DNA from: Balanoglossus misakiensis
Lineage: Eukaryota > Hemichordata
Length of the DNA stretch: 64,000 bases
Direction of reading: 5' to 3'
Assembly (NCBI GenBank): GCA_040954595.2
Contig: CM082586.2
Span: 4,712,001-4,776,000 of the forward strand
Shown here: in pieces, positions 27,701 through 42,301 of the stretch
Numbering within the stretch: the first letter of the stretch is position 1
How the letters are laid out: every line of letters starts with the position of its first letter
Made by a program: the position numbers and the translations under genes
The notes under the pieces: generated by a model
The model's database searches: none
Told to the model about the DNA's origin: nothing
What the model saw: only the letters and a program-made list of their open reading frames with translations

Positions 27701-30700
27701 TGCGTTCCTCCTCCCCGGGGTTGCTACACAATATATTACATTGCCTTTTATTATTTTAGCCACTTGTGCAGTGAGCGCGCTCTTCAAATATCAGATGCCT
27801 TGTTCTATGCTAGTTAAAGTTGTACAATACAGCCACCTATGCAAATTCAGCCACAGTTACCATGGAAATCAGCGATATAGCCAATCATACATTTGCACTC
27901 GGTGTCCACGCGCAAATTCGGCTACACTACAGGCTCAATCGAAAACATCATGGGAATATGTAAATTAGAGAAAATCGTAACACTTTTAATCCATCATTCT
28001 TTTTGGCGCGCGGTTGTAATTATTCTCAATGTTAACGAGGCCGCGCATTTGGCATAAATTTCAATACTCGCGTAGTGATACGCGTATCAGTCTTAGCCGG
28101 TCGTAATTATGTAATGTCCCTGCCTTGTCAAATATTCCACGCATGAGACCGTCGTGTTAAGCTTTTTCTAATGAATACACGCGTAACAGACAGACGAATA
28201 AAATGCTTATGTGTTTGACCTGTTGCATATGCGTGCGTTTGTCGCGCGGTTAAAATATGACTGGACTGTTTTGGCGAATTACAGAAAATCCCACTGCCTG
28301 TCATGAATTCAAAAAAAAGTCCGTCTGTCTGTAATAGAATGTCGATGTATGTTTGACATTTTCGAACGTGATTACGAATTAATAAGCGTCATTGTATCGG
28401 GTTTCGCTGGAAAGGTTTTAAGATGTCTCCGTCATATTTCTTAAGAATATTTCGCAAGAGTTTCATTGTAATGAAAACTGTCTGACATTTTCGGGACTCG
28501 GAGAACTAAACATCGAGAGTGAGCATAGGAAAGAGTATTTTCGTTATTCTAAACAAGATGAATCGCAGACAGATACGCAACACCGCATTTATTTTTTTGG
28601 CGCGAACCATTTTGCTAACCGCCATTTTCTCTTCGCGTTTCCTTCCCGCAGAATTATTTGCAATTTTTCAAGCAGGTGAAACCGTTTCATTTCCTGTCAG
28701 ATTACAGCGGAAAATAACCACATCAATAATTCAGGAATAATATATACGAAATTGGGATAGAATCGGAAATATGTAAATTGTCGGCGTTTGGACAACGGGG
28801 GTGTCAATATTGATGTAAACTATACGGGTTCGCCATTTGCACACGAATCCGCCGCCAGAAAATACACGCGTACAAGTAGGCAGGGTCAAAGTTCAGCCGC
28901 TTGTGGCGAAACGCGTCACTGCCTAATAATGAGAAACATTCTCTCCGCGATATGGCATCGTTTGTTACGCAGAAACGTGTAAACTAAGTCTCTGCTAATT
29001 ATATGACATCTTACAAGACTCACGGCATTACAATTGCCCTGGAAAAATATTGAAAGGACCCTCTCGCATTTGAACCTGTTCACGATTACTTTTCATGGAA
29101 AAGTCAGCTCTCATCCGGGTATTTCTGGTGTCATCAACTGACATTTTAATTAAGCCCGACAGACTACCAGTATGTCAAGCCGCAAACCCCCAAATATTTA
29201 GATATTCGAACATTTGGCCAGAGTGTGTGTAAATACATACATACTTCAATTCACTGACAGCTCGTGCACAGCCCACGGGCAATGCTGTAATAATATTATG
29301 TCTCTGTTATTTGGTGTTATTGTTTTTTAAATCATAAAAAAATGTCGGCAACAGTTTATCGCTCCTGGGTCGGGTGCATATACTGCACAGTGCACGCACG
29401 GATCACATAGTAATTTGGGAACTATCTACCCAGAGAGGCCCCAGTGTATGTTAGTTCAAATTACGTTCACGTTGATTAAATTCGTGAATTTGTTTGCTCT
29501 GTATTATTCCCGCCATTCTGTGATGCCCAACAAAGCGGGAGTCGCTCAACCAATATGAATGATGGAATAGGCGACTTCAAAGAGAACGGCACCTTGTCCT
29601 GTACTTAACTGCAGGGGAGGGGGCTTCCTTCGGCTGTTACACCCCCTCCCCACACCCCTCCCCCTAATAGTGACGGAGACACCCCCCTCCCCTTTGCACA
29701 TTTCCAGCAGAGGGGATTCTTAATAGCACCACAGGCAGACTGTAGTGTTTCTCTCTGCTACAAAAATAGCACCCGTGATTGCACCGGCGGATAACAGACC
29801 ACTCATTTCACCCCAGTGTGCGATTGTGGAGATTAATCCGCGCTAAAAATAGAACGTTTACATTGTGTCAGAAAAAGACAAATCGCACGAGTACATTCGC
29901 GCTCGCCTGATATAATTGTGTTGCGTTATCGACATCGGAAAATCCGTCCTTTTATAAGCGAACCCGATACGTACTCAGCGACAGTGTACATCTCCACATC
30001 ATGACAAGGCTTTCCCTCAGTTATAGTTGTGCCGGCTGTTAGACGGTAATTTCGCGGGACAGAAACGCGTATTTTTTTGCTCCTGACAAAACAGCGTGGA
30101 TTTAAAGGGTGGTGATCGTCTTGTGTGCGCATGTGCCAAACTAGTGACTCTGGTTAATTTAAAACAATTGATTACAATCAATGCCAGTATTTGATTGCGT
30201 CGAACGCAAAATTTGCAGAACATTTGGATTGGACGTAATATATATGTATACACGAAAATACGCACATGCGCATAAAAAGATCGCGAGCCTGTAGCGCTGA
30301 TGCTGTTTCGTGCCCTATTGGAGTTTTTCGGGATTTTATCCACTTTCGTCAAAACAAAGCGCGCCCCTGCCAACCCCTGCCACGCACACACATACCAAAT
30401 TTACGAAACTTACGGCGCTGTGACGGTTGATCGGGCAATAATTGATGATTCATTATTGGTAATAGCTTAAGCCAGCGTGAGAGCTTAAAAAGTTTCGCAA
30501 ACATTTGCTATAAATAGAAACTGTTAATATCGACCGAGCTTTTTTATGGTTTTGAATGATGTAAATGTTATGTAAACAACGTCTTTCGGGATTTACTACT
30601 GATTCGTAGCAAGGTCACTGTTAACATGTAGATGAGCTGCTGTTTTTGAGGGGCCAACACCAGTTGTTGCTTATATCGCTATGTTATAGCAGAAAACGAG

Positions 30701-33700
30701 GCGGACGTGTGAAAAAAATACCGCGAATGCGGAGTTTTTTTCACCGCAGCACCGGGAGAATAGTTTTGATTTACTGCGAAACGCACAAATCTGCGCCGGT
30801 TCTATTTGCGATACTCTGGAGACAATATCTGTAATTGCCGACAAAATTATAAAAATACATACGGGAGATATGTGTGCCAAATGCAGTTATGAATTGCATG
30901 CATGTCTAGTCTGCGGAGGCGAGACTTGAAAAGAGACGCTCCCTCGATTGAAATATTAAGCCACCCGCTGCGTTATAAGAGACATACAAATATTAGTCTC
31001 CCAACGTCTTTCAATAGCAACGGAACCGCGCCGCTGAAACTTGCCTCCTCGGCGTCGCTGGTTTCCCAGTATTTGCCAATTTTTCATTGCCAAAACCCCG
31101 CGGTGTTTCCTGGGTAAAAAAACGGCATTACCTTTCGCGGTATCCTCAGTTCACCGAGAGAGCGTTGTGCGACGTGATGATTGAAAACGAGTGACAGGCC
31201 TGAATTTCAAAGGGAAAGAAAATCATAACAATATGCAGTGAACCACTCGTTTGGTCGGGTGGATTCGGCATTCATGTTTTTTGTCGTCGCTGTGGCTCCC
31301 GCACGACAGATATCCGCATAATTGCATATCGAGAACTCGAATACTTGAAACGTCCCTCTTATCGCGTGTGTATTGCCGCCGACTCGCCATGCAGACGAGA
31401 ACAACACAGGCATTGACATTCTAAAAAAAGAACGGATAGTTACGCTAAATTGAGTGCGTGTCGGCGAGGCAGCGACAACAGAAAAAAGGCGCCAAACTTC
31501 ACGACAATTCCACGGGCAATCGTACACGTTCTTCCGTTAATTAAACATCAACTGTTTGACCAAGCATTTTAACAAGGTTCGCATTTATATGGTAGCATGT
31601 CACCGTTATATGCTCGACATCAAGAAATTCATTTTTTCCCTTCTGTTTAATCATCATGAAGACAGCAACTATGAATACTCAGACCGTAAAAATCAGTGAC
31701 ATTTCCGGTCAAATTTGATAGTCACCGCGGCAAGTCATTCCGTACTACAATATTCAACAGACGACACTTTTTGCAAAATGCCATTTCGAATTATTAATGA
31801 TCTTTTTTGAAAAATAAAATATTTCAGCCAAGTCCAGCAAAAAAAAGAACGACAGTATTCATTATGCCATCCGTTGATTTTTTCTAAAATGTCCAATTCC
31901 CTTTATGATTTTTTTTGTGAGTCTGTCAAGCACGTTGCCCCTGGAAACGGTTCCCCGGGGAATGGTATTTTTGTTGAAAGACTCCTTCGTCCGTTCCTTA
32001 AATGAGACACATTTCCTATCGCTATTAGATTCAATTTCATAAGGAGGGTTTACTAAAAGCCGTGCTTCTAAATATAGACGGCGGTGTTCGAACCAATCAT
32101 AACCGATATGCACGACTCGACACGTTTTAAATGCAAACTCACCCTTTTTCTTGGAACTGTGTGTTGGGAAAGGGGAGGCAGTGCTAAATTTATAATCCGA
32201 AGCGTTTTGTAATGTTCTATTTTAATGACTTAGTCTCGTAGCGCATTCCATTTCAAATGCATCCTCACAAAGTACCCCCTTTTTGATTCATAACAAGGCT
32301 ATTCACTGCGTATTACCTCGGCCCTAAATAGAAAACACACAATTTACGTCAATAAATCCTACTCCGAACAATTGTCTGTCAGAAGCCCTGCATATTTACG
32401 CCAAATGTACATCTTATGTAAACTCTGCCCAACTCAATTAAAATAAATCTGAATATTGCGTCCATCTGTTCTGAGCCAAGTGGATTTAATCAGTTCATCG
32501 ATTGACAGGATCTTGTGTAATGTAACTCGTGATGGAAAGATAGATTTTAACAAATCAAACAAATATATCCGAACAGCGTAGATTTACAATGAGATTTTTT
32601 TTAAGTGAGGTGAGTTGCAGATTTTCAATAACAGTCTGTGTTTGACTACAACACGACTTGTCTTTCAATGTCAGACTGTAAGCATCCGCCGCGTATTTGA
32701 ATGTTGTATTTTTTCAAGTAAGCTTCGGACTCACGTTGCAAGGCGAGTTTGAACCACAGTTTGTCTGTGAATTATACCTCAGCGAGGCTTGCATTTCGCC
32801 ATAAACGAGCGAAAGTCACCGTCTGCTGTGTTTGGTATGTTCTGTTTCGTGTGTGCAGTTGTCAACGGCTGGTTCACTGTAAATTAATATGCTGAAATGC
32901 TGTGTTATCGAGAGCCACACTCTCGCCTCGGTTACAGCCTGAAACTGGGAATACTCCGATTACATTACGTCTATCTGACATTTTGATGTGGTACAGCATC
33001 ACCGAAGTGCGTATCAGAGGTGTTAAGGCGATGTGATCTACTCTAAATTGAAAAGATCTTCATTATTTTCCTGGTTTTTATATGTAGTGTATATCAGCGA
33101 ATTTTAAACACAAAATGAAGAGGAAACGTGGCGTTTCAATCCTACTTTTTCAGTTAGGGGTCCCAAATATTCTGTAAAATGATGACTCAGCATTTTTCTG
33201 GGTGACCAATAGTTTCATAAGCTGAACCTATTAAACACAAGGTTTCAAGTTACCAAATCCGAATTAATCAAAATAGTTGAATAACGCACAAAAAGAGTGC
33301 CGTTGTCCCGCAATGACCCTGGCATCGGTCGTTGGTCCCCGCTAATCCCAGACGTCAACACAGCCGGATCAATCGCACGGCTTAAAGGGTGGGTGTCGTC
33401 CCGTCTGCGGCTGCGTGTCCCACACAACTTGAAACGCTGTTGCTAGCAAGTCAAAGTTGATGGAAAACTTCGAAATTGACTATTTAAAGTAATTACAACC
33501 TGATAAGTAAATTTTGTATGTATATGGGCTTAAATTGTTATCGAACATCTTAAACAAGGCACTCTAGAAAGCCCCCGGATGTGAAAGAGTAAAACCATGT
33601 CTATTCGGATCTTCCAAAGACCAAACACTGATCGCGGCGACCGAGCGCCCTTGTCAGTGTACTAACGGCGCTGACTCTTGAAACGCGTGTCCGTCAGCCT

Positions 33701-36700
33701 TGTGTTCCTGGACCACTGAGAAACATTATTCCAGTAAACGAATTTACTTGCAAGATAAATTTGATTAAAAACGACCTCGAGCATTTGAACTTATAAAATG
33801 GACATATTGCCACAGTCAGCGATATGAAAGCGGGAAACGTAATTACAGTATTGAACATTATCAACTCGAAACCACGTGACCATCCTGAGACACGGAGTGT
33901 ACAATTTAAGTTCTGTCGAAACCTTGACATGTTCTGATCATTCTGTGTGTAATTTTGCATAACGAGATATCGACTCAAGCTTATGAGTAACCAGTGGTTT
34001 TAACTTTGAGGGTTTTAGCGTGGATTTAGCTGTGTGTAGTGACAGTAACAGACAATACAAGTTTATTTTGTTTTAAACACCAGTCCAACCGATTTTTCAC
34101 GAATTTAACAACAACAAAAAACACCACGCCCCTGTGTGTTGTGAGGTTTCCATGGCGACTGTGATTGGTCGTGATTTTTTCCTATGGCGACCCAATCCCA
34201 ACGAGACCACATTATCACGCGCAATGACGAAACAGCTGTGATAATTAGCCACAAATCCCGCGAGGCGTCCGCGCTTGCTGCCGTGTTCCGTTGATAGGAC
34301 AGACCACGGTACGGGTCTCGTCGAAGTCGAGAGCCACAAAACACAACATCCGCTCGAACAAGAAAAAAAATGTCAGCGTGACAAATCGTTCATTTGCTTT
34401 GAAAACACAACTCTCATTGGAAGCATTGCGTTGTATTTATTTAAACAGCTATATGTGTTCGGGGGGGGAGGGGCGACTTAAAGTACACTAGACACCGTCG
34501 AATGTATGCAACTTGAAGGCAGAGAGCGCTGCTGTGTAGTGCCATCACTTAGCTGCATCGTGACATATGGCCTTGTCGGTGTTAATAGTCTGTCTCCGTA
34601 TCTTGGAATCAATCATTGTAATTTACATCGATTTCATGCAAGAAATCATCGCCATTACTGTTCCACTTGCTCTCAGCGTCAACGTTAGAAATGTTTCTCT
34701 CGGTGAAAAATTACTCCGTCCCCGCGCGGTTCAACTGGTGTTCTCGTGTCTCGGTCCGACCTCGTTTCTTATTTATTTATCAGTAGGTTTTTTTCTGCGC
34801 ATTTGAACGCAGTGCACCCTTATGTTATAATTCAAACAAATCGAGTGAAATATGTCGAACTTTGGCAACAGTGCTCTATCAAATACGTTTATATTATGAG
34901 TTATGTGTGGGCGCCAGGACGATGGATCGATCACCGGCGCGCGTGTTCAGCGAAAGGTACTTCGGGCCGCCTGTTGTCGGACCCCGGGGGCTAAAATCGG
35001 TAAAGCCCGGGACTCGGTCCTCATTCAGACGTTCCATGAAACCACCGTTGTGACGGATGACAGACGGCTGTGGCTGAAAATCTACAAAAGGCTCAGCAGA
35101 ACATGACGTGCACGACAGCTTTGTTTCACCTAAAAATATAACTAGTATACCAATTACTGGGACGAGGTGCGCATGCGTGATCACTGGCAACTTGCAGGTG
35201 GGAAACTGTGACGACATGACGCACGTGTTGCCATGGCGACATTTCATAAGCTGTTGCCGAATTGCCTGAAGGGATTCGCTCATTCATTGTCTAAATTAAA
35301 TTGGGACGTGATGAGTAGCGTCACAAAAGGCCAGGAATAATCCATCGGAGCAAGCATCCTCTAAATTATCATCATCCGTAGCCCCGAATTTTCAGAGCAC
35401 AGATTATTGCCACCTTTGTATGAATTTTTCAAGATGGCGAGTATTCCCCCGACGGCGGACATCTCCAACGGATCAGCGGTCTTCATTCCCGCTATCTTCG
35501 GCTTTATCTATTCGCGCACTGACCGAATCTAAACTGCAAATCAAGTGTTACCGAAGAATACTACGCGTTTTTTCCCTCGCTTTGTCCCTGGTGTATATGG
35601 TGCAGCTCCGTGGTAACCAGCGCGAGAACTCTCGATGGTGGCTCTTGATGCAGTCACGTGGTCACGCTATTTTTAGCACGCTCCGTATACTACTGGCACT
35701 TCACATTAATTACTTGGACCTACTTCAGAACGTGCTCTGTAAGCGTCGGTGGTCGAATCTGCCAGATATGGTAATTTGGGCGGGCATCTGGCGTAGGCTG
35801 CGGGTTATAGAATAAATATCAAAGATTCACGGCTTGTTGAACCTACTCGGACTTTTTCGTTAGCATGTAACAATCGTACTCAAAGATGTTGTTTTCATGT
35901 TTATTTCACCGAAAAGACAGAATCGTTTGAACGACAAGAAGGATCTGTGTAAACAAATGAGTGCGCACATATCAACGCGACTTGTCAAAGCCGTCAAATA
36001 TGAAACATGAATTACGAGAGGGACGCTATATATTATTGAAACAATATATGTTACGACATATTTTTTCTTTGAAAAGTACACTAGGTGAACACCGAATTTA
36101 GAGATATCAAATATTAAGTAATACCGGATTAAAAGTGCTGGCTGATAGTTGAAATTCGAAACGACTGATCTATTGACTAAGCTCACCTTTCAAAATGATT
36201 CCACCATTTGTAAAGGTGGTAAATTTGGACTATATTTTTTTATTTGTACGTTTCTTTGTGGCATTTTTACTTGATAACGTAAACATGTACATGATAATTT
36301 TGTTGTCCAAGAAGCAGTACTAGTACAGTGTTCGAGGCAGTTTATTTATGAAGAGAAGCAAGGCAACATGGGAGACAAACGGGAGAATGTTCTGGCTATC
36401 ATTTCCTGTTCGAAACCGCAGGGTTTTGTTGTCGGAAGCACTTTTTATAATTAATGAGGACACGTCTTTGTCGGCATACGCTGCACACCGAAATGGGGCC
36501 GTTCCGGCGAACGAGCATATTGCACGGACAGACTCGGTAATCAGTGTATTATCCCCCTCGCAGCCCGTGGCCTTGATTGTGTACTCTCGGCGACCTTCAC
36601 GGTAGATGGATCAAATCGGCCGACAGCGTTCACCTCGGCGACCCCTGTCCGTTCAGCTGTCGCCGTCATAAATTTAGATATTGAAAAACTAACAGAGATG

Positions 36701-37708
36701 GTGTATCCCGGGCCATAAATTTTCGTTTAATCAGACGAACGTGATAAAACGGAGGTAAACAAACGTGGCTGTGCCTGCGTGAATTCTTTTGCGAATTGGG
36801 AATTTTGAAGTAAAATCGATTTCCCGCCTTCGGAATGACATTTTGCGTATTACCAAAAAATTGATAAAAATTACAGTTCGTGGTGCCTTAAATTCTGTGC
36901 ATTAATACTTGTATTATATTCCACTCTAGGGTAATTCTTAACTTTTCAAATTCGCTCTCTTTCATGGTGACTGACGTGCACTCTGACCCGTCCCGGTTAC
37001 CCTTGCCTCTGTTTACACCATATGCAATACGCTTGTGGCCGTTGATTGTGAATTGTACTATTAACGATGATATCCCTTATGGAGAATAACCTAGATACAA
37101 CACAAACTCATATAAAAAATCCTCGTTTATGAATCTCATATGCACCGAAGGGCAAAAGTAAAATAGGAATATATTAAAACGGAAAAAAAGAGAAAAAATC
37201 AAAATTGCAAGAAAAAAATATATAGGCCTAGAGTGTTTTTATTCAGCTGCAAAAGCATGGATGTCTCTATACAAAAACTAACTGCACATAAGGTATTGTG
37301 TACTGTTCTCTTTTGACGGCGTCGCTCTCTATAGCAAAATAACCCCGGCATGCTTTGAAAAGCTCTTCAGCGGGGAAAGGGGGAGTACATTTCCTTTTCT
37401 TCATTTGATGAAGTATTTAGTCTCTCTCAATACCGCGGAAATTGCGCCCACGGTGGTTCCCCAATAGTGCGAGTTGTGTAATATCATCGGGCATGGCTGC
37501 CGTTTTTTGTTCGCGTGTTCTACACATCTGGTGCACAATGTGCATTTGTGTAGATTCATAGAGAAAATTCCGCTTGTGGCTGTTATGAATAGCACTGAGA
37601 CCTAATAGCTGCAGTGCGGGTATAATGTAGTATGCACGGCATGCGTAGATGTGGTGTAGATGTATGTATATGTGTGGGCGTGTGTACAATGGTCCGGGCG
37701 TAGGGCTT
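24752..37708. other. Gene-free interval downstream of the TASK gene
   Basis: AT-rich intergenic sequence with short TTTA and poly(A/T) runs and the GC-rich hairpin at 29.6 kb. No coding, RNA or transposon feature could be supported. Confidence 0.55.
29612..29697. repeat. GC-rich hairpin followed by C-rich clusters
   Basis: GGGGAGGGGG at 29614-29623 is perfectly complementary to CCCCCTCCCC at 29642-29651, with an 18-base loop. Further CCCCTCCCCC and CCCCCCTCCCC clusters follow to 29692. The region can form a strong stem or, on the minus strand, G-quadruplex structures. Confidence 0.7.
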
Positions 37709-37835
37709 ACATACATGCATGCGTACATACATACATTTGTACATACATTTGTACATACATACATACATACATACATACATACATACATACATACATACAT
37801 ACATACATACATACATACATACATACATACATACA

Positions 37836-37867
<32 letters not shown>

Positions 37868-37905
37868 GACAGACACACAGACAGACACACACACACTCAA
37901 ACTCA
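37709..37905. repeat. (ACAT)n microsatellite with GACA/CA flank
   Basis: A pure ACAT run from 37753 to 37864 (28 copies), with imperfect ACAT/TTGT copies on the left and GACA and CA repeats on the right. Met-Tyr-Val-Cys and Ile-His-Thr-Tyr open frames in it are artefacts. Confidence 0.98.
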
Positions 37906-39572
37906 TGATCCACACGTCAGTGAATAACTCGTGAAAGAAACCCTATCGTACTTGTTCCCCCTCGTCTGCGCCAAGTCATCCCAGTCACGGCCTTTTGAGA
38001 GTCGGTGTGAAAACCAACAAGCAACATCATGATGTGTGCTTTCACCTGACGCTGAAGTAGCCGTGTCAACAAGACCATTTGCACGCCGCGCCAGCGCACT
38101 GGTGCGAGAGGAGGGAGAAAATCAATACGTCCACACATAGAAAGAAGCTCGACCCTGCTGGATGATTGGGGATGTAATTTATTAACGCGGAATGTTTCAG
38201 CTGATTGAAATATAAGCCGTGAGACACGTCTCCTCGGTTTAAAGTATTCAGTAGCGGTAATTTCCAGGGTGATGTCAGTGTGTCAAATCCACGCCCATTA
38301 AGTGTGGCCCTCATCACCCGATCGAATCCCTTTATACCACTCCGCGACACCTATAAATCATGCTATTTGCAACATATCGGTTTCGGGGACTCAATTTATC
38401 TTTCAAACGATTGTGTGGGGGTACTTAACTTGACATAAATATCAATCGAAAGAAAAAATAAATCCACGAACTCCTTCTGTGGACAATCATCGCATGCTAC
38501 TGCATTAATATTTATACTAAAGGCATATTTAATATCGATATTGTCATGAATGTAGTAGTTAATTTCCATATTGGACTCCATGAGAAGATTATCTAAAGCT
38601 ATAGTCATTGAGCAATTCGGATTGTGTCCAGGGCGCGCATGTGAAGAATCAAGTACCAGATTTTCTCGTCCGTAAAATTGCCATTTTACTCGGCTGGGCC
38701 ATGCAAAATTCAAACTCGCATTATTTTCGGGAAACTGCATTTTTGAAAACGATGTTCAAAATCATTGCGAGGCTACGATTGTAAGTTGATATTTTTTTTC
38801 AATTTAAGACAGCGTCAACTGCATGCTAGTCGTTTAAGGGGGTTCTGCAATTTAAATGGCTGCTGTTGTTTCTTATGCAATAAAGAAAACATGCCCATAC
38901 AGTCTCATCGAAACTTTCAATGAGGTCAGTGTACTATGAGTTAAGCAAACAAAATTTTGTGTGTTTTTATGTAAAGCTCCCGTGTCGAAAGAAAAATTAA
39001 CTTTCAGAAAACAATACCATCTAGAAGTTATTTCTCTTGAATGATAAAATGCTAAAATGTAGGTTTCGCCTTGAAACATATCCTATTTCCTGTTTCGATA
39101 TCCTAACCACACCATACCCAGCTTTACCAACGTGGATGCTTTAATGGGCTCCCATGTTGTCCTTGACGAGAAAAAAATGCTTGTGAAAAAATCTCGCAGT
39201 TAAAATGCATCACCGTCTTAATCATGCTTTATGTGGATGGATGCCGTTACATAATCGTCGCTTGGGGACATGGACAGAATTGCATGAGGGACTGTTCAGT
39301 TAACATCAATAAGCGTGTAAAATTGAAACCAGTTTTTGCCCGAAGCAAATCTGTTTTCTATACCCACTGCTCAGGAATGAAAATATACTTATGGGTTCTG
39401 TGTGTCACATCCCGTAACATATTCCTTAATAAACATCTCATTTCAAAGTTTGGCAACAGCGAGAATTTTCACTAATTCTTGTTTAAAATAATACTAAACA
39501 CCGACGCTAAAGTAGGTACTTCTTCCCGCAATTATATCCATGAGTGCCACCAAAAATTTTAGTATAATCAAC

Positions 39573-39605
39573 CACAGTCACTCCACATAGTGCGGAGTGA
39601 CTGTG
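39573..39605. repeat. Perfect 12-bp hairpin
   Basis: CACAGTCACTCC (39573-39584) and GGAGTGACTGTG (39594-39605) are exact reverse complements around a 9-base loop. There is no T-run to suggest a pol III terminator, and the stem is too short for a microRNA precursor. Confidence 0.75.
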
Positions 39606-41286
39606 AGCCAACCGAACCACACTGCAATTTATTTAACATCAATTTATATGTGAATGGGTCAGTGAGTGCGCGAAACAAATGCCAAGGGCCGCGGTAGCGA
39701 CGACCATCTGTCACCGGGCCCCGGGGTTACTACAAGATTGCCACCGCTGTAAGGCGTGGGAGTTTCGGGTCTCGGTACTGTGACCGACCCTAGGGCATCT
39801 GCTTGCATGCCCGCTTACTAAATTACTTATTCGGGCGTAACTTCAGTGTACACGTCGGTCAGAATGACCATGATTTAGATAAGTTACAACTTCCAGGGCG
39901 TTTGGTTTCCCCTTTGACGTCACTCGCTGACTTTGGTTTCGTTTGTTGAGCTCCTCTCTGTGTCGTACGATCTTCTGATGGACGTCAGTTTGTGTTTTGT
40001 TATTACACAGAAAATTAATAATTTGACTAATGTCTAAGCTGCAAGCTGGGTATCCTCTCCCAGAACTACAAGTCTTTGCTCAAAATCTGTTGTTTACTGT
40101 CATGGCGGTTCTTGACATATTCATTGCCGAATTCAGTGTTCGATGCTCGAAATTGTGAGCTTCCCTCAGGTGTAATTCGCCAAACTCTCCTCTATAAACA
40201 CGACTATCCTTCAGTGCATGTCGATTGAATACGTGTAGACTGGGCCAGTAGGTCACTACAGAGTTGATGGCTTCGTTGTAAGCAGTTGACGACAAGCGCC
40301 AGAGCCCGCCAAAACACTGGCGTGTGGGTCACGTACACAAACTTTCGCCTTAACGCAGTTCGTCTGTGCCATCTATACCAACGGAGAGGGCGGGAATCAA
40401 GTGCCTTGTTAGTAAACAAGGCGTCCAGACGATATCCTCAGTACAATCAGACTCTCAAAATGAAACATGATGTATTAAAAGGATGTTAAAAATGCGAACA
40501 CTGACAGGACCCACATATCAACTGAGTGTTCGAAGATAGAGTTGACTGTACGCCTTTACTGTGTGTATATTTGAAGACTATGTGCAGTGTTTGAACTGTT
40601 CATTGAGACGGCTACAATGCTGTTTACATACTAGCCAATCTGTACGTCGTTACCGTAAAATCTCTTCTGTATAAACTGCTTGATGGGATCGAGTCAGTCG
40701 ATTTGGCTTCCAGGCCTATTTAGACAAGTCCAATCTCAAATATTCAATTCCTCCAATGAAGTTCAAATTACTGTATCGAGCCACTCTTGCACAAACCTCG
40801 TGTAATGAAGTGGGTTAGAGTTTCCCACTGCAAGTACACAGTTGAGATCGAAATAGTCACATTGAAATTGATACTGTCACGGGACGAAATAGTCGATTTC
40901 GTTCCAAGAATCGAGATCTCCTTGGTTCTTACGCGAGGGTAGTTTTGGACGTCACCATCGCTTCCTGCAGATGCCTCCTGGGAGCCAAAATCATACTAAA
41001 AGATGAACTACTCAGCTGCTCCAACGATCTGCCCCTGTCCACATCGCGTTGCCGGCCAGCAATACGCAAACCACTGTTGATATAGCTTCCTTCGTGCCGT
41101 ATTTTGAGCGTGTAACGAATGAATCTTTATTTATCCCCCGAAGGCATGGTGACTCGCCTTTGTGAACATATTGTATCGTATACCATGTGCTATTTTTGGG
41201 AGGGAAATTAATTTAAGTCCGGATGTAAATATGTTGCCAGATATTGATACACGTTACATATATCTATCATCTATTTACATTTTCCA

Positions 41287-41328
41287 ACTGTGTATCAGAT
41301 GATTCAAACTGTGTATCAGATGATTCAA
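41287..41328. repeat. Two direct 21-bp copies
   Basis: ACTGTGTATCAGATGATTCA plus one A occurs twice back to back with no difference, which indicates a recent local duplication. Confidence 0.85.
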
Positions 41329-42271
41329 AATGCAGGGTTCGGATACGGTAGGCCAACATGATAGTGACGTCAGTCCGGTCAGTGCATTTTGGACGGTTTT
41401 TGAGCGATGATAGTAGATTTCCAAGATTACGCAAGTCCATTTGACCAATTGATGAGTGTGTAGTCAATCTCCGACAGCTTGTGCCTCTCATATTATCAAG
41501 TCATTAACATGCAATGAAATGGCGTTTTCGAGTGCGCAAAAGTGTATATTTGAGAGCACTTTGCGCAGATTGCGGCGATGTGTGAGAGTGTATGCGATTT
41601 ATTGCCAAGATTAACTGAGACAGGATGTCGTCCAGCTACGGTCTGCTTCTGTGCATATGTGCCTGTGTGTGTGTGTGTGTTTGGGCCAATGCCCTCACTG
41701 AACCGATTCCCCAACTAAAACTTAAAATTAAAAATTTATATGTCGACAAAAAGCGCCGAACAAAAAAAATAGAATTCATGAATGATTTAACGCGCTTATA
41801 TTTTCACGGGTATGCAAGGCAATGCAATGTTCAGTCGTCAAATTCTAAAAAAATAAATAACAGTAGACCTTTTATACGAAATTCGCCGCGAGGTGTTCAC
41901 TCTAGACACAATTCTCATTAACACGTATATTATATTTATAGCCGGACGAACTACTCGATAGAACGGTCACGTCGCTTCTTGTCGGGTTAAATTCCCCAGA
42001 ACGAATGCGATAGAGCTCACTGGCTGATCATCTGTATACAGAATCGTGTAACCCCCTCGAATGGAAGCATTTTAACCGCTTTCCGCGAACATGCGCACGA
42101 AACGTCATTATAACATATCCACCCACCGGCGGAAAGACTCATGACAGGGCACCAAGCCCCGATTTCGAATATCCGATTGAAAGTAAGGATAACCCACATC
42201 TGAATTCTCCCTTCAGGCAACAGAGAAAAAAACAAACCATTAACTTTTAATTATTTTTCATAACCTATGCG

Positions 42272-42301
42272 GAAAAGTACGAGCCTCTGGTCGTACTTTT
42301 C
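42272..42301. repeat. Perfect 11-bp hairpin
   Basis: GAAAAGTACGA (42272-42282) and TCGTACTTTTC (42291-42301) pair exactly around an 8-base loop. No associated gene. Confidence 0.7.

Noticed and set aside
37417-37927. Long open frames reading Met-Tyr-Val-Cys or Ile-His-Thr-Tyr on both strands
   Set aside because: Products of the (ACAT)n array, which has no stop in most frames; no protein signal outside the repeat.
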